This document shows, piece by piece, positions 16,205-24,911 of a stretch of 64,000 nucleotides of DNA. A program made the position numbers and the translations under genes. Position 1 is the first letter of the stretch; each line of letters begins with the position of its first letter. This DNA is from Streptomyces globosus (GTDB taxonomy: Bacteria > Actinomycetota > Actinomycetes > Streptomycetales > Streptomycetaceae). The notes under the pieces are model-generated. The model saw nothing but the letters and a program-made list of their open reading frames with translations. It had not been told where the DNA came from and searched no databases. The DNA lies in NCBI RefSeq assembly GCF_003325375.1, contig NZ_CP030862.1:2979501-3043500 (forward strand), written 5' to 3'.

Positions 16205-16801
16205 ATGAACCACCGGACCTCAGGACGGGCGGCCAACCCGCTGCGACGAAGGGCCGACCGCACGCGCTTCCGCCTGCACGCCGCCTTCGTCCTTGCCTGC
16301 CTGATCGCCGTGTTCTGCGGTGCGGCCGCCGGGTGGACCGCCTGGACCGACAGCAGCCGCGCCGCCGAGGCGGTCGCGCGCCACCGGCACGCCGTGACAG
16401 CCACCACGGTCGGCGGGACCAGCTACCGGGCCGAAGACGGACCGAGTGGGAGGACCCTCACCGTTGCCCCCGCCACCTGGAACTATCCGCCTGACCGCAC
16501 CCACCGGCACACCGTGTCCGTCCCTGCGGAAACCCGGACGGGCGACACGGTCCGCGTGTGGGTCGACGACCGGGGCAACCCCGCGGCCGCCCCGCCCGGG
16601 ACTCCCGAGGTCGTGTTCGAGGCGTTCGGTCTCGGCACGCTGGCGCTGACCGGGATCCTGCTCGTGTCAGGTGCCCTCGTCCGTGTCGGCCTCCGGATCG
16701 TCGACGTACGGGCCTCCCGGGCCTGGGAATCCGAGTGGGAGAGCGTCGAGCCCGTCTGGTCCGGCCGCCTGCGCCCGGGTCAGGGAGCGGACGATGGCTG
16801 A
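16205..16801 (+). CDS. Rv1733c-like membrane protein
   Basis: A 198-residue protein with two membrane helices, about residues 26-48 ([20 protein letters not shown]) and 142-168 ([19 protein letters not shown]), enclosing an extracytoplasmic domain of roughly 90 residues rich in short strands ([18 protein letters not shown]). This layout is that of the Rv1733c family; Rv1733c is a DosR-regulon antigen of M. tuberculosis with unknown function. GGAGG lies eight bases before the ATG. Its stop overlaps the following P-type ATPase start by eight bases, so the two are coupled. Confidence 0.8.
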   Translation: MNHRTSGRAANPLRRRADRTRFRLHAAFVLACLIAVFCGAAAGWTAWTDSSRAAEAVARHRHAVTATTVGGTSYRAEDGPSGRTLTVAPATWNYPPDRTHRHTVSVPAETRTGDTVRVWVDDRGNPAAAPPGTPEVVFEAFGLGTLALTGILLVSGALVRVGLRIVDVRASRAWESEWESVEPVWSGRLRPGQGADDG

Positions 16802-19514
16802 CCCTGCTGCCGGGCCGGACCTCGCCCCGGACGTCACGCCGGATCCCCTTGAGCCCCTTCCCCTGCTCCGCCGCGAGCTGCACACGGGCCCGCTGGGCCT
16901 GTCGAGCCGGGAGGCAGCCCGCCGGCTGGCGGTCTACGGGCCGAACGAGGTGCGCCGTGCCGCGCAGCGGAGCGTCCTCCGGGAGCTCCTGCGACAGCTG
17001 GTCCACCCCCTGGCCCTGCTGCTGTGGGCGGCGGCCGCACTCGCCTTCGTCGCCGCCATCGGCGTGCTCGGCTGGGCGATCGTCGCGGTCGTCCTCGTCA
17101 ACGCCGGATTCGCCCTCGTCCAGGAACGGCAGGCCGAGAAGGCCGTCGAGACCCTGGCCCGGTACCTTCCCGCACGGGCCCAGGTGATCCGCGACGGCCG
17201 GCCGCAGCACGTCCCCGCCCGCGATCTGGTACCCGGGGACCTCGTCGTCCTGGAGGAAGGCGACCGGATCCCTGCGGACGCCCGTCTGACCGAAGGGGGC
17301 ATCGAAGCCGACCTGTCCATGCTGACCGGCGAGTCCACCCCCGTCGAGCGCCTGGCCGGCCCCGGTCTGCAGGCGATACCGGTGCTCCAGGAGCCCAACC
17401 TCGTCTTCAGCGGCACCAGCGCCACCGAGGGACAGGCCCGGGCGATCGTCTTCGCCACCGGCGACCACACGGAGCTCGGCCGGATCGCCGCGCTCAGCCA
17501 GCGCACCCGCCGCGAGCCGAGCCCGCTGGAGAAGCAGGTCAAGAAGGTCGCCTGGCTCATCGCGGCGGTCGCCGTGGCCATGGGAGCGGTCTTCCTCGTG
17601 ACCGGTGTGGCGGTGGGCCTGCCGGTGACCGACTCGCTGATGTTCGCGATCGGGCTGCTCGTCGCCAACGTCCCCGAAGGGCTGCTGCCCACGATCACCC
17701 TCGCCCTTGCCGTCGGCGTCCGGGTCCTGGCCCGCCAGGGTGCGGTGATCAAGAGGCTGAGCGCGGTGGAGACCCTCGGCTCCACCAACGTCATCTGCAC
17801 GGACAAGACCGGCACGCTCACCCGGAACGACATGCGGCTGCACGGCCTGTGGACGCCCGAGCACCTGACGGAGAGCGGCCCCCGCAGCGCCGAACTCATC
17901 CGGGCAGCCGCCCTGTGCACCACCGTCACCCGGGAGTCGGACGGCCAACTGCACGGAGACCCGACCGAGCTCGCCCTCGTGGAAGGGGCCGCCGGGCACG
18001 CGGTGCCCGTCGAACCGGCCGAGCGGGACGCGGGCCGCCGCGCCTGCTTCCGCTTCGACCCGCGCCTGCGCCTGATGTCGGTGGTCCAGGACTCCGGCAC
18101 CGGCCGCCTCCGTGTCATCGCCAAGGGCGCCCCCGAGGCCGTGCTGTCGCTGCTGGCAGGCGGAGAGCCGGCCGGGAAGGCCAAGGAGGCCGCCGACGCC
18201 CTGGCCGCGGACGGCATGCGGGTGCTCGCCGTGGCCGTACGGGACCTGCCGGCCGGTGCCCCCGTACCGGCGCGGCGGCAGCAGGCCGAGCAGGGGCTGC
18301 ACCTGCTCGGGCTGGTCGGACTCTACGATCCCCCGCGGCCGGAGGTCGCGGCCGCGGTCCGGCGCTGCCACGAGGCGGGCCTCACCGTGCACATCGTCAC
18401 CGGCGACAACGGTGCCACGGCCGCCGCGATCGCCCGCTCGGTCGGCATCGGCGTGCCGAAGCTGCAGGTGGTCGCCCAGTCCGAGGCGGTCGACGACCGC
18501 CGGCTCGACCACCTCCTGCAACAGGGCGACACCGAGATCGTGTTCGCGCGTTCGTCGCCCGAGACCAAGCTGAAGGTGGCCGACGCCCTGCGCAGCCACG
18601 GGCAGATCGTCGCCATGACCGGCGACGGGGTGAACGACGCGCCCGCCCTGCACCGCGCCCACATCGGCGTGGCCATGGGACGGTCGGGCACCGACGTGGC
18701 CCGCGAGGCGTCCACGATGGTCCTGACGGACGACAACTTCGCCACCATCGTCACGGCGATCGAATCCGGCCGCCGGGTCTACGACAACGTCCGCAAGTTC
18801 ATCGTCTACATCTTCGCCCACCTCACCCCCGAGGTCGTCCCCTTCCTCGTGTTCGCCCTCTCCGGCGGGGCGGTTCCGCTGCCGCTGACCGTGCTCCAGA
18901 TTCTCGCCATCGACCTCGGCACCGAGACCCTCCCCGCGCTCGCCCTCGGCCGCGAGCGCGCCGAACCCGGCGTCATGAGCCGGCCGCCCCGCCCCAGCAG
19001 CCAAGGAGTGATCAACAAGGACATGCTCGTCCGCAGCTGGGGTTGGCTCGGCAGCGTGTCCGCCGTGCTCGTCATGGCCGCGTACTTCTACGTCCTCTGG
19101 CGCGCCGGATGGCAGCCCGGTGACCCGACCGGCCCGGGCACCCCGCTCCACGACGCCTACCTGACGGCAACCACCGCCACCTTCGCCGGCATCGTCACCT
19201 GCCAGGTCGGCACGGCCATCGCCGCACGCACCGATCACGCCGCCCTGCGCGACATCGGGTTCTTCACCAACCCCCTGCTCCTCGCCGGCATCGCCTTCGA
19301 ACTCGCCTTCACCGCGGCGCTCGTCTACGCGCCCCCGCTCCAGCACCTCTTCGGCACCGCGGCCCTGCCCGTGGACGTCGTCCTCCTCATCGCGGCCTTC
19401 CCGCTGCTGGTCTGGGGAACCGACGAACTCCGCCGCTGGGCCCGCCGCCGGCGCTCCACCGGCTCGCGAGCGGGCGGGCGCCCGGCTGCCGGGTCAGACT
19501 GGACCCATGGGTGA
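16794..19514 (+). CDS. P2-type cation-transporting ATPase 1
   Basis: A 906-residue ion pump. It has the actuator loop [10 protein letters not shown], the membrane motif [18 protein letters not shown], the phosphorylation site [12 protein letters not shown] with Asp337, the nucleotide site IAKGAPE and the hinge [12 protein letters not shown]. The [12 protein letters not shown] motif is closer to Na+,K+-ATPase-like P2C pumps than to heavy-metal pumps. The transported ion is unknown. M. tuberculosis CtpF, a DosR-regulon pump, is the likely functional counterpart. The start overlaps the Rv1733c-like gene and the stop overlaps the ABC ATPase start by eight bases, so it is the core of an operon. 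Confidence 0.9.
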   Translation: MADPAAGPDLAPDVTPDPLEPLPLLRRELHTGPLGLSSREAARRLAVYGPNEVRRAAQRSVLRELLRQLVHPLALLLWAAAALAFVAAIGVLGWAIVAVVLVNAGFALVQERQAEKAVETLARYLPARAQVIRDGRPQHVPARDLVPGDLVVLEEGDRIPADARLTEGGIEADLSMLTGESTPVERLAGPGLQAIPVLQEPNLVFSGTSATEGQARAIVFATGDHTELGRIAALSQRTRREPSPLEKQVKKVAWLIAAVAVAMGAVFLVTGVAVGLPVTDSLMFAIGLLVANVPEGLLPTITLALAVGVRVLARQGAVIKRLSAVETLGSTNVICTDKTGTLTRNDMRLHGLWTPEHLTESGPRSAELIRAAALCTTVTRESDGQLHGDPTELALVEGAAGHAVPVEPAERDAGRRACFRFDPRLRLMSVVQDSGTGRLRVIAKGAPEAVLSLLAGGEPAGKAKEAADALAADGMRVLAVAVRDLPAGAPVPARRQQAEQGLHLLGLVGLYDPPRPEVAAAVRRCHEAGLTVHIVTGDNGATAAAIARSVGIGVPKLQVVAQSEAVDDRRLDHLLQQGDTEIVFARSSPETKLKVADALRSHGQIVAMTGDGVNDAPALHRAHIGVAMGRSGTDVAREASTMVLTDDNFATIVTAIESGRRVYDNVRKFIVYIFAHLTPEVVPFLVFALSGGAVPLPLTVLQILAIDLGTETLPALALGRERAEPGVMSRPPRPSSQGVINKDMLVRSWGWLGSVSAVLVMAAYFYVLWRAGWQPGDPTGPGTPLHDAYLTATTATFAGIVTCQVGTAIAARTDHAALRDIGFFTNPLLLAGIAFELAFTAALVYAPPLQHLFGTAALPVDVVLLIAAFPLLVWGTDELRRWARRRRSTGSRAGGRPAAGSDWTHG

Positions 19515-20424
19515 CGAGCCGGCCATCGAGCTGACCGGTCTGACCAAGAGGTACGGGGCGGTGGTCGGGGTCGACACATTGACCCTGACCGTGCGGCCCG
19601 GCGAGGTGTTCGGCTTCCTCGGACCCAACGGAGCGGGGAAGACGACCACGCTGCGGTGCCTTGTCGGGCTGCTCCGGCCCACCGGGGGAACCGTACGGGT
19701 GCTGGGGCTGGATCCGATCACCGATCACGGCCGGGTCGCGCCACACCTCGGATACCTCCCCGGCGAACTCCGGTTCTACCCGGAACTCTCCGGGGCACAG
19801 ACGCTCGACCTCCTCTCCGACCTGCAGGGAGCTCCGTCGCCCCGCCGCGGGAAGCTGTGCGATCGGCTGGGCCTCACCCGGTCGGTGCTCGACCGGCCTG
19901 TCGGCGGTTACTCGCGCGGCATGAAACAGAAGCTGGGACTGGTGCAGGCGTTGCAGCACGATCCGCGCCTGGTGGTGCTCGACGAGCCCACCGAGGGGCT
20001 CGATCCGCTGGTGCAGGAGACGTTCTACGCACTGCTCCAGGAGATGGCCTCCGCCGGACGGACCGTCCTGCTGTCCAGCCACGTCCTGCCGGAGGTGCAG
20101 CGCACGTGCGGGCGGGTGGCGATCGTACGGGACGGCCGGCTGGTGACGGTGGAGAGCGTGGCAGGCCTGCGCGAGGCACGCGCCAGGCGGATCCGGCTGA
20201 CGTTCGCCGACGGGCAGGTGCCCCGGACCCTGGGCGGCGCGGAGCGCTGGGGCCCGCGCCGGCAGGGGAACCGCGTGGAGCTGCTCGTGCCGCCGAGCGA
20301 AGCCGTCTCCGCGCTGCGCGGGTTGCTGGGGCCGGCGGTCCTGGACGTCACGGTGGAGGAAGCGGGCCTCGACGAGGCGTTCCTGGACCTGTACCGCCGC
20401 GGAGGCCCGGAGGAGGGACCGTGA
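19507..20424 (+). CDS. ABC transporter ATP-binding protein
   Basis: A 305-residue ATPase with Walker [12 protein letters not shown] near residue 42, signature [17 protein letters not shown], Walker [14 protein letters not shown] and the switch His in LLSSHVLPE. The C-terminal 80 residues are the usual extension of exporter ATPases ([17 protein letters not shown]). The ATG lies inside the end of the P-type ATPase gene. The ATPase stop overlaps the GTG of the permease. The pair probably exports a lipid, drug or peptide; the substrate is not visible. Confidence 0.9.
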   Translation: MGDEPAIELTGLTKRYGAVVGVDTLTLTVRPGEVFGFLGPNGAGKTTTLRCLVGLLRPTGGTVRVLGLDPITDHGRVAPHLGYLPGELRFYPELSGAQTLDLLSDLQGAPSPRRGKLCDRLGLTRSVLDRPVGGYSRGMKQKLGLVQALQHDPRLVVLDEPTEGLDPLVQETFYALLQEMASAGRTVLLSSHVLPEVQRTCGRVAIVRDGRLVTVESVAGLREARARRIRLTFADGQVPRTLGGAERWGPRRQGNRVELLVPPSEAVSALRGLLGPAVLDVTVEEAGLDEAFLDLYRRGGPEEGP

Positions 20425-21242
20425 GAAGCCGGTGGCCCCTGTTCTGGATCGCCCTGTACCGGCGGCGCAGGATGCTGGCGGCCCTGCTGGTCGGGATGGT
20501 CGCCTTCGAGGCACTCATCGTGGTGGTCGCGGGCGCCCTCGCCCCGGCGGACCTCTTCGCCGCCGGCGGGAAGGGGCCGCCCTCGGCCTACCGGGCGTTC
20601 AGCGGCTCCAGCGGGGCCGTGTCCATCGCCAGCTACCCCGGGCTGCTGGGCGCCGGCCTGACGCACCCGTTCTGGATCGCCCTGCAGCTGACCGCCATCG
20701 GATCGCTCGCGGCGGCCGCCGTGGCGGCGGACGTGGAGTCGGGGACGGTGGAGCTGGTGGTGGTGCGTCCCGTCAGCCGCAGCCGGCTGCTGGCGGAGCG
20801 GACCGCCGCGCTGGTGTTCGCGGTGCTGGTCCTCAATGCCGCCGCAACGCTCACGGTCGCGGCGGGGGTGGCGTTGTCACCGGACATCCACCGGATGGTG
20901 CCCCTCAGCGGAGTCCTGGCCGCAGGACTCATGGGCTTCGGCTTCGCGCTGTGCATGACCGGCCCCGCCATGGCCGTGTCGGCGGCGGGGCGCCGGCGCG
21001 CGCAGGTCATCGGCGCGACCATAGCGATCGGAGCGGTGGGCTTCGCCGTCAACTTCATCGCCCTGGCCTGGGAGCCGGCCGCACCGCTGCGTTTCCTCAG
21101 CCCGTTCCACTACTACGCGCCGGGAGACGCCCTGGCCGAAGGCGGCGTCCTCTGGCCCCAACTGGGGGTGCTGGTGGGCACAGGGCTGCTGGGCATCCTG
21201 GCGGCCCACCTGCTGCTCCGGCGCCGGGATCTCGCACCCTGA
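20421..21242 (+). CDS. ABC transporter permease
   Basis: A 273-residue membrane protein with six predicted helices, e.g. MLAALLVGMVAFEALIVVVAG near the N-terminus and LGVLVGTGLLGILAAHLLL at the end, and the ABC-2 type loop DVESGTVELVVVRPVSRSRL. It starts at GTG 20421 in a GTGA overlap with the ATPase. It should form a homodimer or work with the ATPase as an exporter. It ends the operon that begins with flavodoxin 1; the next gene is on the other strand. Confidence 0.85.
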   Translation: MRSRWPLFWIALYRRRRMLAALLVGMVAFEALIVVVAGALAPADLFAAGGKGPPSAYRAFSGSSGAVSIASYPGLLGAGLTHPFWIALQLTAIGSLAAAAVAADVESGTVELVVVRPVSRSRLLAERTAALVFAVLVLNAAATLTVAAGVALSPDIHRMVPLSGVLAAGLMGFGFALCMTGPAMAVSAAGRRRAQVIGATIAIGAVGFAVNFIALAWEPAAPLRFLSPFHYYAPGDALAEGGVLWPQLGVLVGTGLLGILAAHLLLRRRDLAP

Positions 21243-21292
21243 CGCCGCGGCCGGGGCGGCCGGGGCGGGGCCCGCGCCCGGGCCGTCCGTCC

Positions 21293-22171
21293 TCAGTCGT
21301 GCGCCACGACGGCGACGGGTGCGGCGGCGTGGTGCATCACCGCGTGGGTGATGGGGCCGATGTGGGTGCCGAGTGCCAAGCGGCGGATGCGCCGGCCGAC
21401 GACGACCAGGGCCGCACCGGATGCCGCCTCCAGGATCTGCACGGCCGGCTGGCCGATGACGGCGCGTGAGTCCACCGCGAGACGGGGGTACTTCAACCGC
21501 CAAGGACCGAGCATCCCCCTGAGCGTGGCCTCCAGCCCCTCGGCGATCTCCCCCTCGACGCCGGGGTCGAGGGCGGGGGCGTAGGCGAACATCGGCGGCG
21601 GTGACCAGCCGTGGATGACGACCAGCGGACAGGACCGCCGCTCGGCTTCCTCGCAGGCGAAGGCGAACAGCCGGTCGCAGTTGCTGCGGAGGTCCACTCC
21701 GAGCACCACCGGCCCCTCCGCGCCCGCTCGGCCGGCCGGGGCCTCGCGGCCCTCGGCCGCGCGTACGAGGACGACGGGCGTCTCGGTCCTGGGGATGGTG
21801 TCCGAGCCGGTCGAGCCCACGAAGAACCCGGCGATCGGGCCGAGCCGCCGCGATCCGAGCACCAGGAGGTCCGCGTCCGCCGCGGCGGACGCGAGTGCTT
21901 CGGCCGCCGCAGCCCCGTCGATCCGGCGGGTGCTGATGGCCAGCGCAGGGTGCTCCCCTGCCAGGCGCTCCCGGGTGTCGGCCAGGAGCTGCTCGCCCCA
22001 CTGCCGGCGGGATTCGGGGAGCGGTATGGCGAAGGGCGCGTTCTGCGGCCAGTCCTCGACGTGGAGGAGCTCGAGGTCGGCGCCGCGCAGTTCGGCTTCC
22101 TTCGCCGCCCAGCCGGCCGAGGCGAGGTCTGCGCCCGATCCGTCCAGACCCACGGTGATGCGGTTCGGCAT
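21293..22171 (-). CDS. tandem universal stress protein 1
   Basis: A 292-residue protein with two UspA domains. Domain 1 begins ITVGLDGSG and ends with DLLVLGSRRLGPIAGFFVGSTGS, the usual ATP-binding glycine motif. Domain 2 runs from VVLGVDLRSNCDRLF to VVVGRRIRRLALGTHIGPITHAVMHH, where the G-x2-G-x9-GS pattern is degenerate. This suggests ATP binding in the first domain only. AGGAGG precedes the ATG. It follows the CBS-BON gene by 31 bp on the same strand, so both share the promoter with box b. Confidence 0.88.
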   Translation of the reverse strand: MPNRITVGLDGSGADLASAGWAAKEAELRGADLELLHVEDWPQNAPFAIPLPESRRQWGEQLLADTRERLAGEHPALAISTRRIDGAAAAEALASAAADADLLVLGSRRLGPIAGFFVGSTGSDTIPRTETPVVLVRAAEGREAPAGRAGAEGPVVLGVDLRSNCDRLFAFACEEAERRSCPLVVIHGWSPPPMFAYAPALDPGVEGEIAEGLEATLRGMLGPWRLKYPRLAVDSRAVIGQPAVQILEAASGAALVVVGRRIRRLALGTHIGPITHAVMHHAAAPVAVVAHD

Positions 22172-22202
22172 GGTCTACCTCCTCGTGCGGTCCGCCGGGC
22201 CG

Positions 22203-22871
22203 TCACCACTGCATCGTGTGGCGTGAGTGGCCGGTGTGCGCGGCGTCCGTGTCGTCGGTGCGGGCGGTGACGTGTACTGCCGCGGCGACGACCCCGTCGA
22301 TTCCCTCCACGAGGCTGCGCAGTGCGTGCAGCTGGCTCCGGCGTTCGACATGCCCGTCCAGTGTGACGATCCCGTCCACCACGTGCACGTCGACGTCGTC
22401 GGCCGGCACACCGAGGATGTCCGAGAGCACCTCCTCGGTGACGCGCCGGCGTATCTCGGAGTCCGGGCGCAGGAACGTGCGGAGCAGGTCACGACGGGTG
22501 ACGATGCCGACCAGCCGGTCCTCCACGTCCACGACGGGAAGACGCTCGACACCGCGGCGGGTCATCAGCCGGCCGGCGTCGGCCGCTGTCTCCTCGGCGC
22601 GGACGGTGACCGCGGGCGCGGACATGACGTCCCCGGCCACGGGGGCCCGCGCCGGCGTACCGTTCCGCGGAGCGAGAGGGGAGTCCGGGGCCGGGCCGGC
22701 CAGCAGGTCGGTCTGCGAGACGACACCCACCACCCGGTCCTCGTCGTCCAGCACCGGGACTCCGGAGATGTCGTGCTGGGCCAGGAGCTTCGCGACGTCC
22801 TTGAAGGCGGTGTCCCGCGTCACGGTCACGACCTCGTCGGTCATCAGGTCCGCCACCTTGATGTGCTTCAT
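22203..22871 (-). CDS. CBS-CBS-BON protein 1
   Basis: A 222-residue cytoplasmic protein with two CBS domains (DLMTDEVVTVTRDTAFKDVA and DVMSAPAVTVRAEETAADAG) and a C-terminal BON domain (DVDVHVVDGIVTLDGHVERR). CBS pairs bind adenine nucleotides and act as energy sensors; BON domains usually bind membranes. The first CBS pair half is like M. tuberculosis Hrp1, a DosR-regulon protein. GGAGG lies six bases before ATG 22871. It is divergent from universal stress protein 2, with two regulon-type boxes between them. Confidence 0.9.
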   Translation of the reverse strand: MKHIKVADLMTDEVVTVTRDTAFKDVAKLLAQHDISGVPVLDDEDRVVGVVSQTDLLAGPAPDSPLAPRNGTPARAPVAGDVMSAPAVTVRAEETAADAGRLMTRRGVERLPVVDVEDRLVGIVTRRDLLRTFLRPDSEIRRRVTEEVLSDILGVPADDVDVHVVDGIVTLDGHVERRSQLHALRSLVEGIDGVVAAAVHVTARTDDTDAAHTGHSRHTMQW

Positions 22872-22957
22872 GAGGCCCTCCTGGTGTGCCGGGTCGTGCG
22901 AGGCCGGCGTCTCTCGGCGTCTGCCCTCACCATCCACCGGAGCCCGTCGGCGATCGA

Positions 22958-22972
22958 GGGCCGAACGGTCCC
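22958..22972 (-). promoter_or_regulatory. DosR/OsdR-type box b (CBS-BON 1 and stress protein 1)
   Basis: GGGCCGAACGGTCCC, taken here as the consensus. It lies 87 bp upstream of the CBS-BON start on the minus strand and should drive the CBS-BON/stress-protein operon. Confidence 0.7.
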
Positions 22973-23028
22973 GTCCCGGGGCCGGAGGGGCCACGGCCGG
23001 ATACGGCACCGGGACGGGACCGGACGAG

Positions 23029-23043
23029 GGGACCATTCGGCCC
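23029..23043 (+). promoter_or_regulatory. DosR/OsdR-type box c (stress protein 2)
   Basis: GGGACCATTCGGCCC, the reverse complement of the consensus with one mismatch. It lies 90 bp before the GTG of stress protein 2 and should drive that plus-strand operon (two stress proteins, P-type ATPase 2, DUF1918). Confidence 0.7.
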
Positions 23044-23132
23044 CGGCACCGGTCCCGGGCGGCCCTCTTCCCGCGGCACCGCGGATGTCAGCCTGAGGGG
23101 TGTCCCCATCCGCTTCTCGGTTGGGAGTAACC

Positions 23133-24041
23133 GTGGAAAGCACCATCCGGACCCCGGACACCAGCTCGGTCATCGTCGGCGTGGACGGCTCGGAGCAGGC
23201 GCGCGCCGCCGCCCTGTGGGCCGCGGGCGAGGCCGCACGCCGCGCCCGGCCCCTGCACCTCGTCCACGGGGCGGACACCGACGGCAAGGCCCTGTACCTG
23301 TCGGCGGAGACCATCGAGAAGACCCGCGCCGCCGGGCGGGAACTCCTGGACGACACGGCGAAGGCCGTGCGCGCCGAGTACCCCGGTCTGCACGTGACGA
23401 CCGAGTTCAGCCGCACCGACGCCGTCACCAGCCTCCACCGGGCCGGCGGGCTGCACGGCACGATCGTCGTGGGCCACCGCGGCCTCGGGGGCTTCAACGC
23501 CCTCATGCTCGGCTCCGTCGGGATGGGCATCGCGGCGGTCGCCGAGAACCCCGTCATCGTGGTCCGCGGCATCGACGAGGCAGAGGAGCGCGGCACCGTC
23601 CTCGCGGCCGTCCGCGACGGCCACGACCTCGTGTGCGCCCGGTACGCCGCCCGGGAGGCAGAGCTGCGCAAGGCCTCGCTCCGGCTGCTGCACGTGTGGA
23701 ACATGCTCCAGTCCGTCGGCAACATGGTGACCATGCTCGACGACATCGACGAGATTGCCGGGCAGCACGCAGGAGCCCTGCATGCCGTCACGGACACGAT
23801 CCACAAGGAGTTCCCCGACCTGGCCGTCGAGGGCGACGCGGAGAAGAGCGCCTCCGTGGCCGGGGCGCTGGTCGAGGCGTCCCGCCACGCCGACCTGCTC
23901 GTCATGGGCGGCCGCAGGGCACCCACCCGGCTTGGCCTCGGCCGCAACCTGGGCAGGGCCACGCACAGCGTCCTGCACCACGCCCACTGCCCCGTACTCC
24001 TCATCCCCCGAGCAGGTACCGGCGCCGGGGGCCGGTCATGA
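23133..24041 (+). CDS. tandem universal stress protein 2
   Basis: A 302-residue protein with two UspA domains. Domain 1: VIVGVDGSEQARAAALWA to TIVVGHRGLGGFNALMLGSVG. Domain 2: TVLAAVRDGHDLVCARYA to LLVMGGRRAPTRLGLGRNLG. ATP-binding glycine motifs are clearer in the first domain. GTG 23133 with GGGAG upstream was chosen over an upstream ATG, which has no ribosome site. The stop overlaps the next start by ATGA. In M. tuberculosis similar double-Usp proteins (Rv2623, Rv2005c type) are DosR targets. Confidence 0.9.
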   Translation: MESTIRTPDTSSVIVGVDGSEQARAAALWAAGEAARRARPLHLVHGADTDGKALYLSAETIEKTRAAGRELLDDTAKAVRAEYPGLHVTTEFSRTDAVTSLHRAGGLHGTIVVGHRGLGGFNALMLGSVGMGIAAVAENPVIVVRGIDEAEERGTVLAAVRDGHDLVCARYAAREAELRKASLRLLHVWNMLQSVGNMVTMLDDIDEIAGQHAGALHAVTDTIHKEFPDLAVEGDAEKSASVAGALVEASRHADLLVMGGRRAPTRLGLGRNLGRATHSVLHHAHCPVLLIPRAGTGAGGRS

Positions 24042-24901
24042 CCGGCCCCCGGGAAGGCGCCCGTGACATCCTCGTGGGCATCGACCCGGTCCGTGCGTGG
24101 CACCTCTGCCTTGCCTGGGCTGCCGACGAAGCCCAGCGGCGCCGCCTCCCGCTGCGCCTGGTGCTCGCCGTGCCGCCCCGGCACGACACCCGCCGCGCCG
24201 ACGACACTCCAGGGCAGGCAGCCCTGCGACGGGCCGGCACCGAAAGACTGGCGGAGGCCGGGGACTGGGTCCGGGCACGCCATCCGGAGCTGGTCGTGGC
24301 CGGTGAGCTGCACGGCGGCTTCCCCGCCCCCGTCATCGCCGGGATGGCCCGGCAGGCCCGCATGGTCGTGCTCGGCTCCCGGCACCTCGGCCGGGTCGCG
24401 GAGGTGTTCAGCGCCGGATCGCTCGTGGTCCCGGTGACCGCGCAGGCCCCCTGCCCCGTCGTCGTCGTGGGCGACGCGGAGGACGTCACCCGGCAGCCGC
24501 CGTACCTCGTCGTCGGCGTCGACGGCAGCGCCTCGTCCCGGGCTGCGCTCGCGTTCGCCTTCGACGAGGCCGACCTGCGGGGTGCGGACCTGCGGGCCGT
24601 CCACGTGTGGCAGCCGCCGCAGGCCACGGGCAACGACGGGGAAGCCGTACCGCCCGCCCAGCGGGCCCTGGTGTCCGAAGCGACCGCCGGACTGTCGGAG
24701 AAGTACCCGGATGTGCACGTCACCCACGAGGTGGCAACGGGCCACCCGGTGGAGGAACTGGCCCGTGCAGCCGAGCACGCCCTGGCCGTCGTGGTCGGCC
24801 GCCGCGGGCGCGGCGGCTACACGGGCATGCGGCTCGGCTCCGTCGTCCACGGCCTCCTGCACCGCGCCCACTGCCCGGTGATCACCGTCCCGACCGGATG
24901 A
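24038..24901 (+). CDS. tandem universal stress protein 3
   Basis: A 287-residue protein with two UspA domains. The first is somewhat reduced (DILVGIDPVRAWHLCLAWA to MVVLGSRHLGRVAEVFSAGS). The second is well kept: YLVVGVDGSASSRAALAFAF to VVVGRRGRGGYTGMRLGSV with the full G-x2-G-x9-GS ATP motif. It is coupled to stress protein 2 by an ATGA overlap and precedes P-type ATPase 2 by ten bases, so all belong to one operon. Confidence 0.9.
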   Translation: MTGPREGARDILVGIDPVRAWHLCLAWAADEAQRRRLPLRLVLAVPPRHDTRRADDTPGQAALRRAGTERLAEAGDWVRARHPELVVAGELHGGFPAPVIAGMARQARMVVLGSRHLGRVAEVFSAGSLVVPVTAQAPCPVVVVGDAEDVTRQPPYLVVGVDGSASSRAALAFAFDEADLRGADLRAVHVWQPPQATGNDGEAVPPAQRALVSEATAGLSEKYPDVHVTHEVATGHPVEELARAAEHALAVVVGRRGRGGYTGMRLGSVVHGLLHRAHCPVITVPTG

Positions 24902-24911
24902 GGCCGCCCCC

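Noticed and set aside
16458..19346. A 962-residue minus-strand frame opposite P-type ATPase 1
   Set aside because: Its Gly/Asp/Glu/Arg-rich, repeat-like sequence is the typical antisense shadow of a GC-rich gene; the plus strand has all ATPase motifs.
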